Assembly (NCBI RefSeq): GCF_004664715.2
Contig: NC_051071.1
Location: 8,993,410-9,057,409 of the forward strand
Length of the DNA stretch: 64,000 nucleotides
Direction: 5' to 3'
Origin: Peromyscus leucopus
Taxonomy: Eukaryota; Chordata; Mammalia; Rodentia; Cricetidae
The notes under the pieces are model-generated. The model was not told the origin of the DNA. It made no database searches and saw only the letters and a program-made list of their open reading frames with translations. The translations under genes and the position numbers were made by a program. Shown here piece after piece: positions 48,769-59,065 of this stretch (position 1 is the first letter of the stretch; each line of letters begins with the position of its first letter).

Positions 48769-50007
48769 TCTTGTACACGAAATCTGGGCTAATTATCATT
48801 TTCTCCTACAGTACATTTTAGACTTTTGTGTTTCCATGTCCCTGCCTAGTTCATTAAGCAGGGTTTTACAGCTCCTCCAGTAACAGGATTGCTATTGACA
48901 CTTTCATTAGACCCGTAATTCAAATGCTTGTCTGCCTTCCAAATGGAAGCCTCTGAGTCCAGAACCACAATCTGGCCACCGACCGTATGTTGGCTTTTAG
49001 AACTGTCGTAAACTCATCATCACATTCAAGTTCTTGAAGGGTCAAAATCTGCTTCCTCAGTGAACTGTCTCCATCCAACAAATACTCAGTGTATTCTCCA
49101 AGAATAGCCAGCCAAGTCTTTGCCAGTGCTCTCTGAAAGCTCTTCCAGACAGTTCTCATTAGAGTGTGACTGTAGCACAAATAATCATTGTCTGGATTTA
49201 AATATAAATGGCCTGCTCCATTCATTCACTTAATCATTTCACTACTCAAGACCAATATACCAAATATTATGATGTTTTAGCAATTTAAAATGGAATAAGT
49301 TGGTCTCTGCCTTGTAATATCCTATAGTGCAATTGGTGTGTATAGAAATAATGATGTAATCAGTGGAATGTGAAATATTCACCACTAGATTTCCAGAAAT
49401 GGGAAAAGCTATGATATAGATGCCTGTGCTTTAACTAATGGCTGTTCTCAATTTCTATTTTCTTATACTGGTCAAATAGAAATGATTCAACTGCCTGTGT
49501 AGAACTGTACAGATGCATATATGAAATACAGGGAATGCATCCCGGAAGATAACCTCAGGAGAAGATAATGACATCCCTGTAGAATGGTACCAATGGACAA
49601 GAGAGGGGAGGCAGTACTGCATCAGAGAATTGTTTTGGTGATCATGAAAAGCAGTCTTTGTGCAGTAGTGCTTGCTTTTCCTAACAAGGCTCAAGAAGGT
49701 CAATGCTAATACCTCATTTAATTGAAAAGACATTTTTTTAGGTGTGCCTCGTAGACATAAGGCATGCCTGTTTGGGGTTTCTGTAGAACTAAACATCCCA
49801 GGCCTCAGCAAAGAAGCAGTAAATATTAGCAGACCCTGCCACATGGATGTGCAGCTGGGGTTTTCACTCTGTAGAGAAGGATTTCCACTAATTACTTTAA
49901 CATACATCGTGAACCATACTTTTCAATGTACAGTTAGTTGTGTTTGATTTAAGTGGCTGTGAACTGGATACATTGTTTTCACTTTCTAAGCCAATCACAT
50001 CACATAG
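48769..50007. other. Unique noncoding stretch
   Basis: It holds the longest minus-strand frame in the window (49455-49907, 150 codons), with no recognisable domain, and a 101-codon one at 48920-49225. I treat both as chance. Confidence 0.4.
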
Positions 50008-50170
50008 GATTTTTTGTTTGTTTGTTTGTTTGTTTTGGTTTTTCGAGACAGGGTTTCCCTGTGTAGTTTTGGTGCCTGTTCTGGATCTCGCTTTGTAGAC
50101 CAGGCTGGCCTTGAACTCGCAAAGATTTGCCTAGCTCTGCCTCCTGATGTGCACCACCACTTCCTGGCTT
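50008..50170 (-). mobile_element. B1 SINE, reverse orientation, internally deleted
   Basis: After a (TTTG)n run the + strand reads 'cgagacagggtttccctgtg', 'tagttttggtgcctgttctg', 'accaggctggccttgaactc', 'ctagctctgcctcctgatgt' and 'gcaccaccacttcctggc'. The usual 'gagtgctgggattaaaggc' block is missing between 'cctcctga' and 'tgtgcacc'. The 'ttttggtgcctg' variant differs from the 9.6- and 44-kb copies, so it is another B1 subfamily. Confidence 0.9.
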
Positions 50171-51051
50171 GGAAAATAGAGAAGAAGAAATAGAAAAGAC
50201 AAAAATCATGGTCTCCTGCTATTGATTCTAGTCCTTTATGACCTTGGCTTCACATTGGACTCCCCATCTCATTTGGTCTCTTTTAATGAAGCTAACCAGA
50301 TTCCTGTACTAGAAAGTCCCTCTGCTGGAATGGGTTCTACCTCAAGCCACTGAGCATTCAGAGGGTGTGAGGTTGCATTCCATAGTTGATAGGGTCACGT
50401 GACTCAAGTGTGTCTTGGCAGTTGTGCTGTGCTGCTGGAAAAGAGACTGCCACATGCTTCCCAGTACATGTCGTTCTGTTGTTCGCCTTCACAAGCGCGG
50501 TCAGTTGCATGGTGGAGGCCACTGACAGTGTGGGTTTAGAAGTCTTTGCTGGAAATCACACTCACTAACACCTAAACTGTCTATCAGATGTGCTGCAGCT
50601 GATCCCAAGCTCATGGAGAAGAGTGATTTCTAGCCTCTTTTATTTTTATTTCAAGTAGCGTCACTCACTTTAAGCCAGCTATTTAGGCCTCTTCAAAAAC
50701 CTCCAGGGTGAAGGACAAGAAAGAGGCTTATGGAATCTTCCAGAACTGGGGCCCACTGTTGTTTCTGCATCCAAATCAACACCTCTGTCTTTGGTATTTC
50801 ATTTTAAAATCACACATTCTTCCTCCCATATAACCAGTAATGGGGATTATGCCACCCATTTTCCAATCCAGATGGCTCTTTTGTGCATCTATACATTTAA
50901 TTGAGCTCTGTCCAGGGGGAAAGCCAGTCAGGAATGCAAGGAGGGGAGGACATGATGTTGACTTGAGGTAGTCCACCCTGTTGTCTTCTCTCGTCCTCTG
51001 TGACCTCAGATTGGATGACCGCGTTCTGTTTTCCCCCTTTTCACTCACAAG
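50171..51051. other. Unique noncoding stretch leading to a splice acceptor
   Basis: No repeat recognised. The last about 25 bases (51027-51051) form a strong polypyrimidine tract and AG, treated with the candidate exon that follows. Confidence 0.45.
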
Positions 51052-51204
51052 GATCTACCCGTCTGGGCTTTTTCTGGGAGCAGAAAACCAACTATAAATA
51101 TGAAACAGACTTCACTGCTGGACCCAAACTTCACATCTGCCAAGAAACCAAGCTTCTGCCCAAGAGTATCTGCAATGCAAGCAGCAGGATCAAGGGCATA
51201 AGAG
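51052..51204 (+). CDS. Candidate internal exon, 153 nt, product unknown
   Basis: The segment is preceded by 'gttttcccccttttcactca' plus 'caag' (strong acceptor) and followed by 'agag|gtaagt' (near-consensus donor). It is exactly 51 codons long. Only the phase-1 frame is open on the + strand; one other frame stops at TAA early and the other near the end. The predicted peptide runs from STRLGFFWEQ to SSRIKGIR, with two cysteines (HICQ, SICN) and an N-glycosylation sequon (NAS). Symmetric phase-1 exons often encode extracellular modules; this is general knowledge, not proof. I recognise no family. The reverse strand is also open, which weakens the coding argument. It could be an exon of an unknown gene or lncRNA, or a pseudo-exon. 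Confidence 0.3.
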
Positions 51205-51596
51205 GTAAGTTTGACTGAGAAGACTCTTTCCTTGTGGCACGTACACAGAAGCACTCTATCTCACATAGAGGTTACAACGTGGGAGGTTTTAAATCAGGAA
51301 TAAAAACTTGATCTATATTTTTTTATAGGTTAGTCTGTCTAGCTAACTATTAACTGTAGAGTTATTACACTGAATTATGTTTTTAAAGCATCATTTTGGG
51401 AAGGGCTGGCTTGCACAGTAAAGGAAACATCTACCACAGAGAAAGAGAGAGGACAGACTGACAGACAGACTGACAGACAGACAAGGATTTGACAGTTTTG
51501 TTTGTTTGTTTGTTTCTCAAGTTGCCTTTTCAAAACAAGTTCCAGAATGTCATGGAGAAAGTGAGAAGTAAAGATTCAATACATTTTATGATATTT
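51205..51596. other. Noncoding stretch after the candidate donor
   Basis: Small (GACA)n-type runs lie at about 51455-51483 and a (TTTG)n run at about 51497-51513. Nothing else is seen. Confidence 0.45.
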
Positions 51597-51603
51597 GAGT
51601 TGG

Positions 51604-51660
51604 CAGGCAGGGAGGGAGGGAGGGAGAGAGAGAAAGGGAGGAGAGAAAGGTAGATGAGGT
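51604..51660. repeat. Purine-rich GGGA/GA tract
   Basis: 'gcaggcagggagggagggag' continues into GA- and GGGA-rich low-complexity sequence. Confidence 0.85.
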
Positions 51661-51726
51661 AGGCTTCCAGAGTCTTAGGAAGAATGAATGAATAGATATC
51701 ATCTCAGTTTTACCAATATAAGAAAA

Positions 51727-51728
<2 letters not shown>

Positions 51729-51820
<92 letters not shown>

Positions 51821-51914
51821 AAAAGACACACAGACAGATACACAGAGAGAGAGAGAGAGACAGAGAGACAGAGAGACAGAGACAGAGAGACAGAGACAGA
51901 GAGAAAGACAGATA
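51729..51914. repeat. Compound (TC)n-(AC)n-(GA/GACA)n microsatellite
   Basis: About 27 TC units (51729-51782) are followed by about 16 AC units, a nine-base A run with GACACA, then GA/GACA units to about 51914. The outer TC and GA blocks are complementary, so a long hairpin is possible, and each is a polypurine/polypyrimidine mirror tract. Confidence 0.95.
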
Positions 51915-52008
51915 AGTTTATATTATTTTGACCCATTAAGTAATTTTGTGGTTTTAGCTATTTTATACTGCCAGGGAGTCTCTGAATTGCCAGATTCATT
52001 CCTATTCC

Positions 52009-52010
52009 TT

Positions 52011-52047
<37 letters not shown>
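52009..52047. repeat. T9-A30 homopolymer tract
   Basis: Nine T directly followed by about 30 A. No SINE or LINE body is recognisable on either side. Confidence 0.93.
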
Positions 52048-52048
<1 letters not shown>

Positions 52049-52833
52049 CCTGAAGACTAGGGAATGGATAGAAAGAACAAAAGCTACGATGAGCTACTCT
52101 CAGGAGGCAAGCAATGATCTCACAATATAACAATAAAGGTTTCCAGACTCCCTGAGAGAAAGGGCAGAAGCAGTGGACTGAAGGAGAGTTAGTACCAGAG
52201 TGTGAATGTGGAGAGAGTCTAGTCAGATGGGAAATGGTGAGGATTTCAGGAGCTATGGGGTGATTTTGAAAGAGATGGTGGAGACTAAGCAGTGAGTGTG
52301 AGTGCTCACAGAGTGAGACAGAGTGGTGTTATTAGAAAATGGGAGGGGGAGACGGGAGGTGTTGATGGTAATTGGCATGAACTGTCTTCTTGGCTTTTCT
52401 TTATTTCCTCAGTGAATAAGTGACAGACAGGCCTTCCCAGTTATAAATGAGATGTCGCTCCAGGTCTGAACTCATGGGTGTACCCAGTGCGGTTTCACCC
52501 ACAGAGCAAGCATCCCAATGAGTACACTGGCAGAGATGCTTTCCAACAGGCTCCCAAGCATCTTAGGTGCGAGCTTCCCTTTTCCTTTGTGTTTGGTTTC
52601 TGTTGTTGTTGTTGTTTGGGTTTGTTTTTATTTTTCTCTTCTCTTCACATGGCCTAGCTTGTAAAGTTCAGACATATGAGTTAGATGTCCTGAATGTTAG
52701 AACTGGAGGAGCCACCATCTACTTTAGGATCTCAAATCATTTATGTCAGGTAAAAATCCGCCCTATTTCCAAGCACAGAATAATAAAGTCACACATTTTG
52801 CATGGATTGGTTAACATTTATGCATTGATTGTC
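52048..52833. other. Unique noncoding stretch
   Basis: A (TTG)n run near 52600-52620. Nothing else recognised. Confidence 0.45.
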
Positions 52834-53199
52834 TGTCGTGGTAGTTTGGAAGAAAATGGCCCCCAAAGGGAGTGGCACTATTAGGAGCTGTGGTTTTGGT
52901 GGAGTGGGTGTGGTCTTGCTGGAGGAAGTGTGTCACTGTGGGGGTGGGCTTTGAGGTCTCCTATGCTCAAGCTACACTCAGTGACACGGTTCATTTCCTG
53001 TTACCTTTGGGTCAAGATGTGGAACTCTCAGCTCCTTCTCTAGCACCATGTCTGCCTACATGCTGCCATGTCTGTTTATGATGATAATAGACTGAACCTC
53101 TGAAACTGAGAGTGAGCCCCCTCAATTAAAAGTTTTCCTTTTAAAGTGTTGCTGTGGTCGTCATGTCTCTTCACAGCAATAGAAACCCTAACTAAGACA
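52834..53199 (+). mobile_element. MaLR-type (MT-like) solo LTR, forward orientation
   Basis: It starts 'tgtcgtggtagtttggaaga', continues 'tggcccccaaagggagtggc', 'gaggaagtgtgtcactgtgg', 'gggtgggctttgaggtctcc', 'gtggaactctcagctccttc', 'gataatagactgaacctctg', then an AATTAAA poly(A) signal (about 53124), and ends 'agcaatagaaaccctaacta' / 'agaca' (TG...CA). The structure matches rodent MT-type MaLR LTRs. No clear 5-bp TSD can be assigned. Confidence 0.75.
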
Positions 53200-53411
53200 T
53201 ATGTCTATAACATTAAAACTTCAGAAGAATCTTCCTTGAGGGGGTTTTGATTAGATAAGACATAGAAAATTTCATAATGGTGAACAATCACTGCTGCATT
53301 TACTGTTATTGTTTTGGTGTTTGTGGCATTGTTAATTCTGGAAATAATTTTTTTTAATTTTTGAAATGAATATATAAAAGGTTCCTCCATGCTTCCTTCT
53401 ATTCCTACAAA
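53200..53411. other. Short unique segment
   Basis: Nothing recognised between the LTR and the B1. Confidence 0.4.
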
Positions 53412-53574
53412 ATAATTTCTGTGCAGGGCAGTGGTGGTGCACACCTTTAAACCTAGCACTTGGGAGGCAGAGCCAGACAGATCTTTATGAATTCAAGGCC
53501 AGCCTGGTCTACAGAGTGAGATCCAGGACAGGCACCAAAACTAAACAGAGAAACCCTGTCTCAAAAAAACCAAA

Positions 53575-53608
<34 letters not shown>

Positions 53609-53617
53609 GATTTCTGT
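53412..53617 (+). mobile_element. B1 SINE, forward orientation, with (GATA)n tail and TSD
   Basis: The body (about 53423-53573) reads 'cagggcagtggtggtgcaca', 'cctagcacttgggaggcaga', 'ttcaaggccagcctggtcta', 'gagaaaccctgtctcaaaaa'. The A-rich tail has become about eight GATA units (53575-53608). The TSD 'atttctgt' lies at 53415-53422 and 53610-53617, so the tetranucleotide belongs to the insertion. A 'ggacaggcacc' middle segment marks the same B1 type as the 50-kb copy. Confidence 0.94.
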
Positions 53618-53715
53618 AACTCCTAGGTTTAAGAAAACCTCCCACAAGAAGCAGACACTAGTCCATGAAAAAACTAGGTATCAATTCATGTGTCTTACAA
53701 ATGCTTAGGTTATTT

Positions 53716-54601
53716 GAAAAAGCTACTCACTGGCTCTGAGAAAATGAGCATGGAGGATCTGGCCCCACCCTTCATCTGCTATATGGTGGTATGGGTGGGG
53801 TGAGGGGTACGCTTACCCCTGCCCCTTGCAGCCTGTGGCAGGTGGGAGAGCTGGCCCTGAGGTCATAAGAATAGGAGAGCTGTCCCTGCCCCTCACCAGC
53901 TGCAGCACTCAGGAGAGCACCTTTTCTCCTAACCTGAGCAATACAGTAGATCTGGCTCTTCTGGTATAGGTTTGGGTGAGAGCAGGAGAATGGCCCTGCG
54001 CCCTTGATCCTTGCTGCAAGGGATGAACTAGCAGGGCAATGCAGGAGAGCTCATCCTGGTAGTAAGGACTGGGGGAGAGCTGGAAAGCCAACCAACCCTG
54101 CAACTACCCAGGCCTAGAACCAGGGTTATGAGTTGGCCCAGCATAACGTTCATCCCACCTATGATCTGCTGGAGCACTTGAAGGGACTGGTCTTGCAGAC
54201 CCAAAGCTACAGGATCTCCATGACACAGGGCAGCAACAGGGTATCCACGAGGAGGTTCATTGGGGGCCCAGTATCAATAGTGTAGCAGAAACCAGAGACC
54301 TTGAACCAGACCAAAGACTCTTTGCAATGAACACTTGCAAGCAAAAAGATAAAGGGGTTTACTACATGACTCACTGTGTCACACTAAAGCTTCCATGATG
54401 AGATTTTTCTTTTCTTTTCTTTTTCCTTTTTTTCTCTTAAATTTTATTTTATTGATGGGGGTTGGTTTACAAGAGCAGAGGGCAAATATGAAGAGACAGG
54501 GAGATGAATGAGATGAAGATGCATCATATGAAAGACACAAAGAATAAATTTTAAAAATTCTAAATAAAATAAAAGAAAGAAAAGAAAAAGCTACTCTCTG
54601 G
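53716..54601 (+). mobile_element. Poly(A)-tailed retroelement, about 850 bp, with 18-bp TSD
   Basis: 'gaaaaagctactcactgg' at 53716-53733 recurs with one mismatch at 54584-54601. The insert 53734-54583 ends in an A-rich tail ('taaataaaataaaagaaaga'), so it was copied by the L1 machinery. The 5' two thirds has reiterated phrases of the form 'gagagctg(g/t)ccctg' and no long frame. The 3' third ('ttaaattttattttattgat', 'gagacagggagatgaatgag', 'gacacaaagaataaattt') resembles rodent L1 3' UTRs. I cannot name the family: it may be an L1 3' UTR variant or an L1-dependent noncoding retroposon. Confidence 0.72.
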
Positions 54602-56009
54602 AAAGGGCTCAGAACTCACTTATCATGCTTCAGCACTTTGGTCTCACTGAGGACAGCTTGGACACTAAATAAAGGAGTGGGAGCTTTTCTCTTTCCACCT
54701 GTCAACTAAACCCCACTTGAGCCACTTAGGGCATACCTAAGGACCCGGAGACTCTGGTACATAGTTCTACCCTTTTGTGAAAATACAGCATATTTGTCTT
54801 CTTGATCTCCGCTTTCCCATCTTCATCCTGGGTTTGGAGATGTGGAAACACAAATTCTGCCACTGTAAGCAGACCTCCTTTGAGAACTTCAGAACTGTCC
54901 TCATTCCTTGATTTGCTTGGGAACATCTTAGCCACGGGAATGCAGCACTGATGGAATTGTTGATGGGCCCTATGACATATCAGAGTCTTTAAAGACATGA
55001 AATTAAAAAAGAAAGAAAGAAAGAAAGAAATCAACAGTGTTCTGAAAAAAAGGTAGTTAAAATTCAGAAAGAGAGATTCTTTAATTAACTTAATAAAATT
55101 ACTAATGGAAGCATTTTAACTGCTAAATTTAATTTACTTGTCAAGATATCAGGCTACAAAGAGGAGGGAAGAGTCGGAAGTCTGCTTCCCATTATGATGT
55201 ACTCTACTATAGAATAAATTTGCTTAAAATGAAATATATCACCAAAAGCCATCAATGACATCTTAATTTGGAACAGCCAGTTGAAAAGTAATTAGACTAT
55301 GAAGCAATCAGTTCTAGCAAATCAGGGTTTCCCCTTACATAAACATACATTTTTCCTATTTATACCCAGGAAAGACTAGGCTCGCAGGTAGCAGGCAGGC
55401 AGGGGTGCTGGCTCTTCTGATCCGTGTTTCTACTTACATTACCAGGCTGTCAAAACAAAAGGTTTTATGATGGGATTAAAAAATGTATAAGCATCCGATT
55501 TGATTTAGTGTTTATATTTTTATGTTGAACTAAGGAAACTTTGCTTATGATTGGATTTTAAAGATTTACATTTGTCTTTCTTCCTTCCAAAATGCTTTCC
55601 AGATCCACTGGCAACCCCAACACCTTACTTCAACAAGTGAAATTCAGTCGAATATCAAAAGGCCCACTTAGTTCTCCCTTCAGGGTCCCTCCTACTCTCC
55701 TAAACAAAAGTGGTGAGTGTAGCTGCTAATGAGACAGGGTCTGGAGGAGGTGGGAATGTCTAAAATGATTCTTTTGTTTAATATCCGAAGGTTCGCCATG
55801 AGCTGTTTCTCACATAGTAACAGACCTAGACGTGTAATTGTCAGCTTATTAGCATAAAAAACACTCTGATAAGAGAGGTGGGTGAAACAGAATAATTTAT
55901 ATATGGTTTGGTTATGAAAAGTTAGCAAAGAGGAAAACAAACGGTATCAAAGGACTTCATATAAGGGAATGTTTTTGAGTGTGTCTTCCCTAAGCACCTT
56001 GAACCTCAG
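54602..56009. other. Unique noncoding stretch
   Basis: A short (GAAA)n run lies at 55010-55030. Otherwise nothing is recognised. Confidence 0.45.
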
Positions 56010-56115
56010 GAAGGTGTTTTCCTCTCCACATTACAGACATGGAAATGGAGGCCCTGGGAGGTTAAGGGTTTTGTGGAAACAGCAAAGGTATTTAATGGGA
56101 GAGTTGGGCTAGAAA
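56010..56115 (-). repeat. MIR SINE fragment, reverse orientation
   Basis: 'cattacagacatggaaatgg', 'aggccctgggaggttaaggg', and 'gagagttgggctag' are the complement of the MIR core. Confidence 0.68.
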
Positions 56116-57500
56116 GAGCACTTGTGGGCTCCTGGTACTTTCTTCACAACATCTGGTTGTGATGATGGAATCCCATCTGTTATCTGTTGAGGGGAAGAGG
56201 TGTGAGAAAAATAACTAGAGGATAGATCAATCACCCAGAAAAATATTTATGAAGGACTTCATTCAGATATTATGGGAGTCAACATTGTCACCAGCCCTGA
56301 AAGCTCAGAGGAGATGATGAATTATGCCACAGAAGACTTTAGTTCACAAAGCAGAAACTACCTGGCAACAATTGCTTGTGTTACTGCGTCATCCACTCTG
56401 GTGAGAGAAAGTGACTAGAGAGAAGAAAGGGTCATTTCAAAAGGACAGAGTAAGATGCCTTTAAGAAATATGGGGAAATCTCTGAAACATGGTTCTGGAT
56501 TCATCCAGCATGCAAATCACCCAGCTATATGCAAATATTTGTACCTTAATAGAATAAATCATTTCCATTCTTTCTGTTGCCTCTTTAGAAATGTGATTAT
56601 GGATAACTATACTACAAGGCACACTATGTCTCCCTGTGAAGCACATTGGAAGGAAAGCTAAGACAGACAATGCAATGGCAATGTGTATTAAGATTCATTA
56701 TTGTAGATATGTGAGAAGCAGTCTAAGAATATAATTAAAGTACAAAAGCCTTCATTTACAGTGTGGAAGCAGGAGAACCAGACTGAACACGGGTACAGGG
56801 ACCCTCTTTCTCCAAGAGTTTTGTAAAAATACACTGACTTATCCTCAATGGCTGTTCAAGACTGATGTCTAACAGGACAGTTGTCCTGGTACTGAAGAAG
56901 GCAGGAACTATATAAAAATAGATGTAGCAAGTTAAAGTTAGAAAAAAAGAAGATAAGAAGCACAAATGTGGGAAATGAGATATTGCTAGTAAAAGAGGTT
57001 AAATGGAGTAAGAAAGTCTTTTATAAATGTTTCAAGGGGAAAAGAGTGATCCTCAAGAGAAAAAAAGACCAGGGAATAAATGAGAAGAGGAGGGTGTGAA
57101 ATTAATGATGGCCGAGATATTGACCTCCTGCTTTAAGTCAGTTTTTAAGAGAAAAATGAGAAGAAAATTTGGACAGCTGGAAGGCAATAATGACTTTTAA
57201 AAATAGGTATCGACAAAGAGGATGAAGGGAAATTTAGAAAAAAATTAAACATGGTGGCATATACTGATTGTAACTTTCAAATAATGCGCTTCCCAGGGAA
57301 TTTGATTCCTTACTTATTAACTATGCACAGACAGGAACAGTGCAGACTAGGGAGATGTCAGAGACCCCACAAAACAAATTTGTTTTATATAACAATAAAA
57401 AATGGCTAGAGGAGATTGGGGAGTCAGATCCGTCAGACCCTCTAGTAGTATATAATTTAGGACATAGTTTGTTTTTCTTTTTGGCTATTTCGGTTTTTAG
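56116..57500. other. Unique noncoding stretch
   Basis: Two perfect ATGCAAAT octamers lie at 56510-56517 and 56529-56536. The rest is A-rich with no repeat recognised, leading to a pyrimidine tract at about 57468-57500. Confidence 0.45.
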
Positions 57501-57628
57501 AAATTGGGATTATATGTTCCTCTTTTGCTCAGTGGGAAAAGGAGACAAAATACACATTATAGATGCTTTGGAAGTACATGAAGGCTGTCATGATTTCATG
57601 GGAGAAATTTGGAAAGATGGTACAGTCC
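57501..57628 (+). CDS. Weak candidate exon, 128 nt, product unknown
   Basis: It is preceded by a long T-rich tract ending 'ggctatttcggtttttag' and followed by 'gtcc|gtaagt'. The open frame starting with ATG at 57355 runs through it to 57657 (100 codons) and includes an acidic segment ending in 'GEIWKDGTVR'. No family is recognised. The upstream part of the same frame crosses the acceptor, so either the single-exon frame or the spliced exon could be real, or neither. Confidence 0.15.
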
Positions 57629-58727
57629 GTAAGTCTGACATTAGTGTTAGTTAGTAGACTGTGTACATAGATTAGAAAATTCAAAGAATTATGGGGGAAA
57701 AAATCCTGTGACAGGAAGTTTTAGGTTCTAATACAATTTCCAGGTGAAATCCTGAGATGTCCAATTCATTTTGCAAAGCCACTAGATACCTGGGAAGGTA
57801 ATCCTTCAGGGCATGTTAGTTACTGTTAGGCAATACGTTTGTGAGGAATGAAAACATGGGTGCAAGGTTTGGATTTTTATAGCAAGCATGGCTGCTAGAC
57901 ATAACATCTTAGGGATGGTATCTAGGAACACTGGTCTCAACACCTCCCTCAGCTTCCTCCCCATGGGCTCAGTGGACAGATTGTATCAGTACATGCTCCT
58001 TGCTCTTTCTCAGTTTCTCTCATTCAAGTTTTCTCTGTTAGTCTTACTCATTCTCTTTAGTAGCTAAAATAATCCAAGGGTGAAGTAGCCTTGGAATCAG
58101 CTCTTTGACTCTCTTCCAGGGAGAAATCTATTTCCTTTTATTAACTTTCTTTGCAAGCTTTTGAAAACAATTTTTTTTATTAACTTCCAATGTTTTGCTA
58201 CAATCCTTTTCAAATATGGCTGAATAGGAGGTGGCCTGCTTCCAAGCTTGCATTGTGACTATCCTGTGAAGATAGGGACTTCATGCTGATATAGAGAGAA
58301 AGTCCATTTCATTAATTGAAAGACAGAGGCTGCATTTGACTACAAAAGTAGCAGATTGGTCGTAAGGGGTGTTTGCATGCAGCAGGTTCTGTTGTGTAAA
58401 TCAGACAGAAATCCAACAGAATTGTCAGCCTCCGATCTTTGAGGTGTGGCTGTTGGCATTGTTGTAGGAGAGAAAGGCGGGAAGAAGAAAAGAGGTATGA
58501 AAAGGACCAAGGACCAGGGAGGAGAGCCCAACAAGGGAAATTAGAGAAAACACACAGGGACTCACACTTTTGGAGAATTTAATTTCCAGCAATATTTACA
58601 GTGTTTATGCAAAAGTTGGCCAGAGAGAGTAGAAACTTTTAATTCTTGTCTCCTTTTCTACTTCTAATTTTCTCAGTTCCTGTACTTAAAAGGCTCTCTC
58701 TTTTCTCTACTGAAAAGATACTGTTTA
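57629..58727. other. Unique noncoding stretch
   Basis: Nothing recognised. Confidence 0.45.
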
Positions 58728-59065
58728 TCCACCCTTGGCTGCTGTGACAAACACTGGCCAAGAATCACTTACTGCAGGAAAGGGTGTCAATCCACCTTGG
58801 AGAAGAGTCAGGGCAGGAAAGTCAGCAGGAACCGGGAGCAGCAACTAACTAAGGAGGTACTTGCTGGCTCACTCACTCACAGGTTTATTTATGTTTAGTT
58901 AACTTTTTCACAAAGTCCACCTGCCTTGTGATGGTGCTTCCTTCAGTGGGAAGGACCCTTCTGTATCAATTAACAACTAAGACATCCTCCCACAGAGGTG
59001 CACACAGGCCAGTCTAACCTAGGTGATTCCTCTATCTTTCCTTGTTCTAGGCTGTGTTAACTGGG
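58728..59065 (-). mobile_element. Rodent interspersed repeat, reverse copy of the 24.1-kb family
   Basis: The + strand gives complements of the landmarks seen at 24128-24512: 'tgctgtgacaaacactggcc', 'gagtcagggcaggaaagtca', 'gctggctcactcactcacag', 'cacctgccttgtgatggtgc', 'aagacatcctcccacagagg' and 'cacaggccagtctaacctag'. It is diverged and lacks the outermost part. Confidence 0.62.

Noticed and set aside
49455..49907. 150-codon minus-strand frame, the longest in the window
   Set aside because: No recognisable domain, no splice or promoter context, and frames of this length are expected by chance in 64 kb of A+T-rich DNA.
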